A DNA stretch of 7,567 nucleotides, from NCBI GenBank assembly GCA_947176675.1, contig CAMWRN010000109.1, forward strand, positions 1 to 7,567, written 5' to 3'. Each line of letters starts with the position of its first letter. The stretch's first letter is position 1. The stretch comes from an uncultured Clostridia bacterium. Lineage in GTDB: Bacteria; Bacillota; Clostridia; Oscillospirales; Ruminococcaceae. Of this stretch, positions 1-5,291 are shown piece after piece. The notes beneath the pieces are model-generated. The model worked only from the letters and a program-made list of their open reading frames with translations, had not been told where the DNA came from and did not search any database. The position numbers were made by a program, and so were the translations under genes.

Positions 1-584
1 CCCTCCACAAGCTCGGTGATAGAGCTCATTATTCTCAGCTTGGCAGCTTTAAGCTCCTTCGGAGAACCGTCCGTAACGGCGATCTCCTCTGCGGGTATGA
101 CCTTGCCGAACCGAAGCGTCAGCTTTGAGCGGAAGTGCAGCTTTTCCCCCTCGAAAACAATTCCGCAGGGGAGAACGTCCGCACCCGATCTTGCGGCGAT
201 AAGAGCAACGCCTGTTTTGCCCTTACCCACCTTGCCGTCCTTTGAGCGAGTTCCCTCTGGAAAAATTACAAGATGCCTGCCCGATTCGAGAATTCCCACT
301 GCATCGTCTATTACCTGCAAGTCGCCCGCGCCCCTCTTTACCGGAAAAGCTCCCAGCTTTGTGATGAACCAGCCGAAAAGCCTGTTCTTGAAAAGCTCCT
401 CCTTAGCCATATATGTAACGGGCTTTTTCATTGGCATTGTAAGGATAACCGGATCGGCGTAGCTGCGGTGATTGGAAGCCATAACCAAAGCCTTGTCCTG
501 CGGAATATTTTCCGTTCCCTCGATGTGAAAATTGTAAAAAAGCTTGTACACGCCCATAGTGACGTATCTTACAAAAGCGTTCAT
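1..584 (-). CDS. plsC: Lysophospholipid acyltransferase (1-acyl-sn-glycerol-3-phosphate acyltransferase), 3' end missing
   Basis: This gene starts at ATG 584-582 and runs off the left edge, leaving 194 complete codons. The translation shows the four blocks of the PlsC/LPLAT family: the catalytic NHxxxxD (His39, Asp44), GAFPVKRG at 78-85, FPEGTRS at 108-114, and a proline-containing block near 137-142 (VLPCGI). Family members acylate lysophosphatidic acid with acyl-ACP or acyl-CoA to give phosphatidic acid at the inner face of the membrane. The family is normally about 190-250 residues, so little is missing. The start follows AGGAGGG with 5 bases of spacing. There is no long hydrophobic N-terminal segment, so it is probably peripheral or monotopic. 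It lies 76 bases after cmk, a pairing common in Clostridia. The exact acyl donor and position specificity cannot be read from sequence. Confidence 0.93.
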   Translation of the reverse strand, partial: MNAFVRYVTMGVYKLFYNFHIEGTENIPQDKALVMASNHRSYADPVILTMPMKKPVTYMAKEELFKNRLFGWFITKLGAFPVKRGAGDLQVIDDAVGILESGRHLVIFPEGTRSKDGKVGKGKTGVALIAARSGADVLPCGIVFEGEKLHFRSKLTLRFGKVIPAEEIAVTDGSPKELKAAKLRIMSSITELVE

Positions 585-589
585 TGATT

Positions 590-596
590 CCCTCCT
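590..596 (-). promoter_or_regulatory. Ribosome binding site of plsC
   Basis: AGGAGGG lies 5 bases before ATG 584. It supports this start for the truncated gene. Its GAGGG could pair with the upstream CCCTC in the palindrome at 613-625. Confidence 0.8.
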
Positions 597-607
597 ATAA
601 AATTTTG

Positions 608-625
608 CTCAGCCCCTCTGAGGGG
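608..625 (-). repeat. Overlapping inverted repeats in the cmk-plsC gap
   Basis: On the minus strand CCCCTC-A-GAGGGG (625-613) is a perfect 6-base palindrome with one central base. It overlaps a second inverted repeat, CTCAG-AGGGG-CTGAG (622-608), and the two cannot form together. No T-run follows on the minus strand, so it does not look like an intrinsic terminator. It lies about 25 bases before the plsC ribosome binding site. A role in translation or RNA processing is possible but is only inferred. Confidence 0.45.
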
Positions 626-660
626 ACTTCATAAAGTAAAAAGCTGCTGTTAGGAAGCGA

Positions 661-1359
661 TTATGCCTTGCGGGGACACCCGCCCTCCTTTACGCCTGTT
701 TTTTCGATAATAATATTTATCAGCATATCCACCGCGCCATGCAAGTCCACGTTTGTGGTATCGCACAATACTGCGTCCTCTGCCTGTCTCAGGGGAGCGA
801 TCTCACGGTGCATATCGGCGTAGTCGCGCTTGTTCACGTCTTCAAGAACTTCTTCAAAGCTGACCTGCTCACCATTTTCGGTAAGCTCCTTGTGCCTCCG
901 TTTGGCACGTTCCTCCGCGGAGGCGGTAAGGTAAATTTTCACGTCCGCGTTCGGCAGGACGACTGTACCGATGTCCCGACCGTCCATAACAACGTTGTTT
1001 TCGGCGGCAATTTTCTGCTGCAAACTAAAAAGGAAGTCTCTCACCCTTGGAATTACCGACACCTCCGAAGCTCCCATAGACACCTCTGGAGTACGAATTT
1101 TGTCGGAAACGTCCTCGCCGTTTAAAAATACCCGCTGTTCGCCGTTAATGTATTTCAATTCGGGGACTATATTCTGTAAAAGCTTTTCCACTGCCTCAGC
1201 GTTATTAACGTCCCTGCCCTGTGCCAGAACATAATAGGCAATGGCGCGGTACAGCGCTCCCGTGTCAACGTAAATAAATCCAAATTCTTTTGCGACGGAT
1301 TTTGCAATTGTGCTTTTTCCTGCTCCTGCGGGACCGTCTATGGCTATGTTTATTGACAT
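661..1359 (-). CDS. cmk: Cytidylate kinase (CMP/dCMP kinase)
   Basis: This 232-residue protein transfers a phosphate from ATP to CMP or dCMP, giving CDP or dCDP for RNA, DNA and CDP-lipid synthesis in the cytoplasm. The P-loop GPAGAGKS is at residues 9-16, followed by the family blocks DTGALYR (32-38) and DGRDIGT (126-132). The lid-like region RAKRRHKEL and the later KRDYADMHREIAPL are also present. The length fits the bacterial family (about 220-230 residues). The reading frame stays open upstream to 1524, but ATG 1359 is the start: it follows GGGAGG with 7 bases of spacing, and the family N-terminus (SINIAIDGP) begins here. The gene lies 85 bases after the flavoprotein gene and 76 bases before plsC. 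The short tail VKEGGCPRKA after the kinase fold looks lineage-specific. Confidence 0.97.
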   Translation of the reverse strand: MSINIAIDGPAGAGKSTIAKSVAKEFGFIYVDTGALYRAIAYYVLAQGRDVNNAEAVEKLLQNIVPELKYINGEQRVFLNGEDVSDKIRTPEVSMGASEVSVIPRVRDFLFSLQQKIAAENNVVMDGRDIGTVVLPNADVKIYLTASAEERAKRRHKELTENGEQVSFEEVLEDVNKRDYADMHREIAPLRQAEDAVLCDTTNVDLHGAVDMLINIIIEKTGVKEGGCPRKA

Positions 1360-1366
1360 ATTTTTA

Positions 1367-1372
1367 CCTCCC
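1367..1372 (-). promoter_or_regulatory. Ribosome binding site fixing the cmk start
   Basis: GGGAGG lies 7 bases before ATG 1359. It decides against the longer in-frame reading, which would begin at 1524 inside the preceding flavoprotein gene. Confidence 0.85.
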
Positions 1373-1411
1373 GAATATTTTTCATTTCCAAGCGCGTTAA
1401 TTATCGTATCA

Positions 1412-1428
1412 AGAGTTTCTGAAACACT
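1412..1428 (-). promoter_or_regulatory. Palindrome in the cmk leader, possible operator
   Basis: On the minus strand AGTGTTTC-A-GAAACTCT is an inverted repeat with 7 of 8 arm positions matching, and its inner 11 bases (GTTTCAGAAAC) are perfect. A GATAAT hexamer (1405-1400), close to a -10 box, follows 6 bases later, and a perfect GTTTAAAC (1441-1434) lies just upstream. No good -35 hexamer is seen at 16-18 bases, so a promoter is weakly supported. The compact symmetric shape resembles an operator more than a terminator. The binding protein, if any, is unknown. Confidence 0.3.
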
Positions 1429-1444
1429 TTTTTGTTTAAACCTT

Positions 1445-2680
1445 CTACATACTTTTCCCTGCCGCAACCGCAGTACAAAAAGCAATCTGCAAATTAAATC
1501 CACCCGTATAGGCGTCAATATCAAGGACTTCCCCCGCCCAAAAAAGTCCCTGCACCAGCTTGGACTCCATGGTTTTCGGGTTCACCTCGGAAAGCTTCAC
1601 ACCGCCGCTTGTGATTATCGCCTCGCTAAGGGGACGGAAATCCCGCACCGTTACGGGAAAATTTTTCAAAAGTTTAACAAGTCCCGCACGCTCCATTTTC
1701 GTGACGGAATTCACCTGCTTTTCGGGAGTGATACCCGACAGTTCAACCACAACGGGTATCATTTTAGAGGGCAGAAGCTTTGAAAGCGAATTCGCAAAAA
1801 TTCTGTTTGGATTTTCGGAAAAATCCCTTTGTATACGCTTGTCCAAAGCGTTATCGTCAAGAGCAGGCTTCATGTCAATAAGGATTTTGTAACGTCCCCG
1901 CTCCATTTCCCGAATGTGACTGGAGGCGCTTAAAATAAGCGGTCCCGACACTCCGAAATGGGTAAACAGCATTTCTCCCTGCTCCTTGAAAACGGTCTTA
2001 TTTTTCTTGCTGTCCCGAACCGTCACGCTGACATTTTTAAGGGACAGTCCCGTCATTTCAGAGCAGTACCCCTCCTCGCTTACAAGGGGGACAAGGGAGG
2101 GTTTAAGCTTTGTGACCGTGTGTCCCAGAGCCTCCGCAAATTTATAGCCGTCGCCGTCCGAACCTGTGACGGGATATGATTTTCCACCCGTTGCAATCAG
2201 TACGGACGCGGAACTAAAAACCGTGTCCCCGCACCGAACTCCCACAATAACACCGTCCTCCGCAAGAACTTCAGAAACACGCTTATGAAGCACAGTCACG
2301 CCGTTCTTTTTGCAAATCCTTTCAAGCGCGGAAACAATATCACCCGCCTTGTCGCTGACGGGAAAAACCCGATTGCCCCGTTCGGTTTTCAGCGGTACAC
2401 CGAGTCCCTCAAAAAAATCCATGCAATCATAACAATTGAAGCTGCTGTAAGCCGAATACAGAAACTTTCCGCCCACTGGAATATTAGCAAAAAATTCCTC
2501 ATCTGTGCATTGGTTCGTGACGTTGCATCTGCCCTTGCCGGTAATGGCGAGCTTTCTTCCCATGCGGTCGTTCCTTTCAAGCAAAAGAACATTCCTGCCC
2601 CTGCCCGCCGCCGTAGCCGCGGACATCATTCCTGCTGCGCCGCCGCCTATGACAATACAGTCGTAATAATTATTGTTCAT
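1445..2680 (-). CDS. NAD(P)/FAD-dependent oxidoreductase of the HI0933/BaiN family
   Basis: This 411-residue flavoprotein has an N-terminal Rossmann dinucleotide-binding site (IGGGAAG at 11-17, with the acidic strand end LLLERND at 32-38). The family signature GKGRCNVTN follows at 48-56, then ATGGKSYPVTGSDGDG (163-178), FTHFGVSGP (239-247) and the C-terminal FAD-contact block DIDAYTGGFNLQIA (387-400). This matches the YhiN/HI0933 family, often auto-annotated as 'aminoacetone oxidase family' or BaiN. The physiological substrate of most members is unknown, and nothing here points to bile acids. The start at ATG 2680 follows GAGGA with 7 bases of spacing. The extra 33 upstream residues of the open frame overlap the regulator gene and lack family character. 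The gap after the regulator's stop is 10 bases, and its ribosome binding site overlaps that stop, so the two are probably translationally coupled. Confidence 0.93.
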   Translation of the reverse strand: MNNNYYDCIVIGGGAAGMMSAATAAGRGRNVLLLERNDRMGRKLAITGKGRCNVTNQCTDEEFFANIPVGGKFLYSAYSSFNCYDCMDFFEGLGVPLKTERGNRVFPVSDKAGDIVSALERICKKNGVTVLHKRVSEVLAEDGVIVGVRCGDTVFSSASVLIATGGKSYPVTGSDGDGYKFAEALGHTVTKLKPSLVPLVSEEGYCSEMTGLSLKNVSVTVRDSKKNKTVFKEQGEMLFTHFGVSGPLILSASSHIREMERGRYKILIDMKPALDDNALDKRIQRDFSENPNRIFANSLSKLLPSKMIPVVVELSGITPEKQVNSVTKMERAGLVKLLKNFPVTVRDFRPLSEAIITSGGVKLSEVNPKTMESKLVQGLFWAGEVLDIDAYTGGFNLQIAFCTAVAAGKSM

Positions 2681-2687
2681 AAAGTTT

Positions 2688-2692
2688 TCCTC
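2688..2692 (-). promoter_or_regulatory. Ribosome binding site fixing the flavoprotein start
   Basis: GAGGA lies 7 bases before ATG 2680 and overlaps the TGA stop of the RpiR-type regulator (2693-2691). This favours coupling between the two genes and rules out the longer in-frame start at 2779. Confidence 0.75.
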
Positions 2693-3617
2693 ATAAGAGC
2701 TTTTCCGATTTGCTTTTCTGGGACGACGTAAGGTCGTAGTCCTGATCGTCGGAGCTTTCGTACACCTCGTACTCGTCAAATATCCTGTTGAGACGTTCGT
2801 AGCCGTTCACAACATAGTCGCTCTTTCTCATTCCCACCGCAACGATAAGCGCGTTTATCACGCTCATGGGAGCCACAAGGGAGTCCGCAAAGGAAACCAT
2901 ATCGCTCCGCGCCAGCAGGATATTGTCCGCATATTCCGCAAGAGGAGAAGCCTTGCTGTCGGTTATGGCGATTACTTTTGCGCCCTGCCCTGAAGCATAC
3001 CTGAAAGCTTTCACCGTATGCTTTGAGTACCTCGGGAAGCTTATGCCGATCATAATGTCCCCCTCGCCGATATTGAGTATCTGCTCAAACATTTCGCTTG
3101 TGGACGTGGTGTGTACAAGCTTCACGTTCTCAAACATCATGTTGAAGTAGAAAGACAGAAATCTTGCCAGCACTGCTGCCGAACGTGCGCCTATGACGTA
3201 AATGTTCTTAGCCTGACAAAGGGTGTCCACCGTGCGGTAGAACTCGTCCCGATCGCCCTCTTCAAGGGTCTTGCGTATCTTGTCCATGTCCATGTTGAGG
3301 ACCCGCTCGTATACGTCTCCGCCGCCAAGCTGATCGTTCATCACGTTCACACGCTGAGCCGTGGTAAGCTTATTGCTTGTGTACTCCTTTAAGGCTCGCT
3401 GCAGCTCGGGATATCCCTCGAAGCCAAGCTCGGTGGCAAAGCGCACTACCGTAGATTCGCTCACGCCCACAATCTTGCCCAACTTTGAAGCGGTCATAAA
3501 GGCAGCTTTGTCGTAGCTTTCGGTGATGTACTCGGCAATTTTTCTGTGTCCCTTTGAAAGGGAGGGCATGATCTCTTTAAGCTTATTGAAAAGATTTGCA
3601 TTAGGTTCGGGTGACAT
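2691..3617 (-). CDS. MurR/RpiR family transcriptional regulator (HTH plus SIS domain)
   Basis: This 308-residue protein has the two-domain layout of the RpiR family. The N-terminal HTH_6 domain spans about residues 8-85, with the recognition region KLGKIVGVSESTVVRF at 45-60. A SIS domain at about 125-265 shows IYVIGARSAA (139-148), GISFPRYSK (191-199) and AKVIAITDSKASPLAEYAD (213-231). SIS domains bind phosphosugars, so family members sense sugar phosphates and usually control sugar, amino-sugar or cell-wall recycling genes. No sugar gene is adjacent, so the target and ligand cannot be named. After the SIS fold there is an unusual acidic stretch (DEYEVYESSDDQDYD, 281-295) and a basic end. ATG 3617 is preferred over the upstream start at 3647 because AGGAGG lies 8 bases before it, and because the earlier start would overlap the DUF3006 gene. 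Confidence 0.93.
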   Translation of the reverse strand: MSPEPNANLFNKLKEIMPSLSKGHRKIAEYITESYDKAAFMTASKLGKIVGVSESTVVRFATELGFEGYPELQRALKEYTSNKLTTAQRVNVMNDQLGGGDVYERVLNMDMDKIRKTLEEGDRDEFYRTVDTLCQAKNIYVIGARSAAVLARFLSFYFNMMFENVKLVHTTSTSEMFEQILNIGEGDIMIGISFPRYSKHTVKAFRYASGQGAKVIAITDSKASPLAEYADNILLARSDMVSFADSLVAPMSVINALIVAVGMRKSDYVVNGYERLNRIFDEYEVYESSDDQDYDLTSSQKSKSEKLL

Positions 3618-3625
3618 AGTAAAGT

Positions 3626-3631
3626 CCTCCT
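3626..3631 (-). promoter_or_regulatory. Ribosome binding site fixing the RpiR-type regulator start
   Basis: AGGAGG lies 8 bases before ATG 3617, in the 20-base gap after the DUF3006 stop. The alternative in-frame start at 3647 would place this site inside the coding sequence. Confidence 0.85.
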
Positions 3632-3637
3632 TGATAT

Positions 3638-3844
3638 TTAGTCCCAAAGACTGTTTTGCAGTTTTAATATTTCCTGACGGCGTTTTTCGGTTGTCTCGAT
3701 ATCTTTGCGGTACATGCCGTTCTCAAACAGAACAGCGTCTCCTTCCTTGACATCATCGGCAAGACTTGAACGGGAAACCTCAATGTGTCCGTCATCGGTC
3801 TCAATGACGGCAAAACCGTCCTCAATACGGTCTACTATAAGCAT
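3638..3844 (-). CDS. DUF3006 family small protein
   Basis: This is a complete 68-residue protein with no signal peptide or membrane segment. The N-terminal half (LIVDRIEDGFAVIETDDG, then the IEVSRSSL strand) reads as a small beta-rich fold, and the C-terminal TEKRRQEILKLQNSLWD (52-68) is a charged helix. This is the typical DUF3006 pattern: VDR near the start, ETDDG in the middle, and a KRR-containing helix at the end. The function of the family is unknown. In Firmicutes these genes are often found beside ComEC-like metallo-beta-lactamase genes, as here. The ATG follows the upstream stop by 2 bases (TAA AC ATG), with AAAGGAG inside the upstream gene, so translation of the pair is probably coupled. 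It may assist or regulate the partner, but that is an inference from proximity. Confidence 0.88.
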   Translation of the reverse strand: MLIVDRIEDGFAVIETDDGHIEVSRSSLADDVKEGDAVLFENGMYRKDIETTEKRRQEILKLQNSLWD

Positions 3845-3846
3845 GT

Positions 3847-4836
3847 TTACTGCTCCTTTTCGGTGGTGACGAAAATATCTTCTCCGTCGGAATAAATTAT
3901 TACCGTTCCGCTTATATCATTGCGGAAACACTTTACGCCGAAGCTTTCGAGACGTTCAAGTATCTCGGCGTGAGGGTGTCCGTAGCTGTTTCCCTCACCG
4001 CACTGGATAATGCATATATCGGGCGAGACCGCTTCCAGAAACTTCTCGCTTGTGGAAGTGCTGCTGCCGTGGTGACCCGCCTTAAGCACGTCAGCGCTTA
4101 CGTCAGCGCCTGAATTCAGTATGTCCTTTTCCGCTTTGGTTTCTGCGTCCCCCGTGAAAAGATAGGACGTATCGCCGTATGTCATGCGTATTACAACGGA
4201 ATAATCGTTCAGATCGTCGTAGTCCGCAACGGGAGCAAGAATTTCCAGCTTTGGCGGCTGTTTTTCCATGGAAGCGGCAGTCCTGCCCGCAAGCGCGTAA
4301 ACCGTTCCCGGCTTTGCCGCCGTAAGCTTCAGAGCCTTTTCCTGCAAAGCCGTGAGAAATCTTTCATAAGTTTTTGTGGTGGGAGTCATATCCGCGGAAA
4401 CCTTGGGAGCAATCACCCGCTCAACGTCAATTCCCGAAATAATATCGCCCATTGCACCGATGTGATCGGAGTGAGGGTGAGTGGCAACAATGATATCAAG
4501 CTTTTCAACGCCCTGCTTTTCAAGATATTTCAGCACCGTGTCGGCGTTTTCCCTTTCTCCGCAGTCAATAAGAACAGCCGCGCCCTCCCACTTAATAAGG
4601 GAGCAGTCGCCCTGTCCCACATCTATATAGTGTATTTCAAGATCAGCGTCCTTGTCTATGAAGCTGTTCACCGCCGACGCCGGCACTTCCGTGTCGCCGA
4701 ATTCAAGATAGGAGCTGAAACAGAACGCCGCTCCCATAAGCATCAGCAGGAAAAGCAACACGGGGGATATGCCTAACCCCTGCGCCGTTTTTGCCGCCGC
4801 CCTTGATCTTGATGATGATTTTTTTCTTTGCGCCAT
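3847..4836 (-). CDS. Membrane-anchored ComEC-like metallo-beta-lactamase-fold hydrolase
   Basis: This 329-residue protein starts with a very basic segment (residues 1-20, rich in Lys/Arg/Ser). A single hydrophobic segment at about 23-42 should act as a signal anchor, placing the rest outside the cell. There is no convincing lipobox. The catalytic domain (about 66-325) carries the ComEC-type metallo-beta-lactamase motifs: DVGQGD at 72-77, the metal ligands in HPHSDH (120-125), FTGD (227-230), GHHGSS (254-259) and GHPH (286-289). It corresponds to the C-terminal domain of the competence protein ComEC/Rec2, without the channel domain or the N-terminal OB domain. Relatives are proposed to be nucleases or phosphodiesterases, so an extracellular nuclease is plausible but the substrate is unproven. 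The start follows AAAGGAG with 7 bases of spacing. It is followed directly by the DUF3006 gene. Confidence 0.92.
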   Translation of the reverse strand: MAQRKKSSSRSRAAAKTAQGLGISPVLLFLLMLMGAAFCFSSYLEFGDTEVPASAVNSFIDKDADLEIHYIDVGQGDCSLIKWEGAAVLIDCGERENADTVLKYLEKQGVEKLDIIVATHPHSDHIGAMGDIISGIDVERVIAPKVSADMTPTTKTYERFLTALQEKALKLTAAKPGTVYALAGRTAASMEKQPPKLEILAPVADYDDLNDYSVVIRMTYGDTSYLFTGDAETKAEKDILNSGADVSADVLKAGHHGSSTSTSEKFLEAVSPDICIIQCGEGNSYGHPHAEILERLESFGVKCFRNDISGTVIIYSDGEDIFVTTEKEQ

Positions 4837-4860
4837 TTTTATGCTCCTTTCCGTTTGGAA

Positions 4861-4888
4861 GATAGAGGTTAGAGGATAGATATTAGAA
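4861..4888. repeat. Degenerate heptamer tandem repeat in the gap before the ComEC-like gene
   Basis: On the plus strand four units of 7 bases run in tandem: GATAGAG, GTTAGAG, GATAGAT, ATTAGAA (consensus close to RWTAGAD). The run begins 2 bases beyond the stop codon of the small membrane protein and ends 10 bases before the next ribosome binding site. On the transcribed strand it is a pyrimidine-rich CTCTAAC/CTCTATC series. Whether it acts as a spacer, a protein site or a slippage remnant is not evident. Confidence 0.55.
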
Positions 4889-4890
4889 TT

Positions 4891-5289
4891 TTACGGTGCA
4901 AATCCGCCGATTATTGAATAATACCCAACAGTTTCTAACATAAATGAAACAAGCGCCCATATCAATACCCATAGCTGTATGCTGAAAATAATTTTTACAG
5001 CGTTTCCATATTTATAGCTTGGATTGAACAGAGTACCTATGACCGCTCCCAAACCGCCGAATGGCAATGACAGAATTACCCCCGCAGCAGGCTTGTCATT
5101 TGCAACCAAAAGCATTGCAGCCATATTTATTATAATCAAAACAACGCCTGCAATAACCGCCGCGGCAAGTAACCAGATAGCTACAAATAAACCTAACGCC
5201 GCAAACTGTTCGCTTAGAAAATCCAAAAGAATTGCCAAAATGCCTATTATTGCGACAGTCCAACACGGGTGCTTTTTGATAAAATCCAT
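4891..5289 (-). CDS. Small multi-pass membrane protein, family not recognised
   Basis: This is a complete 132-residue, very hydrophobic protein with about four membrane segments (roughly residues 11-25, 30-62 possibly as two, 67-87 and 97-118). I do not recognise a named family. The clearest motif is in the C-terminal half, GxLGAxxGTLFNxxYKxxxAVxIIFxxxxW, which is shared with the protein encoded at the right edge. Over residues 67-107 the two agree at 21 of 41 positions without gaps. The ATG lies 2 bases after the ygiQ stop (TAA AA ATG), with GAGGGGA inside the ygiQ end as ribosome binding site, so translation is probably coupled. By hand count the gene is about 41% G+C, against about 52% in sampled ygiQ. 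Its role cannot be inferred beyond membrane location. Confidence 0.85.
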   Translation of the reverse strand: MDFIKKHPCWTVAIIGILAILLDFLSEQFAALGLFVAIWLLAAAVIAGVVLIIINMAAMLLVANDKPAAGVILSLPFGGLGAVIGTLFNPSYKYGNAVKIIFSIQLWVLIWALVSFMLETVGYYSIIGGFAP

Positions 5290-5291
5290 TT

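Noticed and set aside
16..462. Plus-strand open frame opposite plsC
   Set aside because: The minus strand encodes all PlsC motifs across the same bases, so the plus-strand frame is a shadow.
608..625. Intrinsic terminator after cmk
   Set aside because: The palindrome has a one-base centre and no T-run follows it on the transcribed strand, and plsC continues the same cluster.
1360..1524. In-frame extension of cmk upstream to 1524
   Set aside because: It overlaps the end of the flavoprotein gene, lacks family similarity, and the strong ribosome binding site and family N-terminus place the start at 1359.
2681..2779. In-frame extension of the flavoprotein upstream to 2779
   Set aside because: It overlaps the regulator's coding sequence, the residues are low-complexity Thr/Arg, and GAGGA lies correctly before ATG 2680.
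4844..4862. TTCC-AAAC-GGAA small hairpin before the ComEC-like gene
   Set aside because: The stem is only 4 bases and no T-run follows, so it is not a terminator and is likely to occur by chance.
4837..4920. Possible promoter before the ComEC-like gene (TTGCAC, 17 bases, TATCCT on the minus strand)
   Set aside because: The -35 matches only 3 of 6 and the -10 only 4 of 6 consensus bases, too weak to call.
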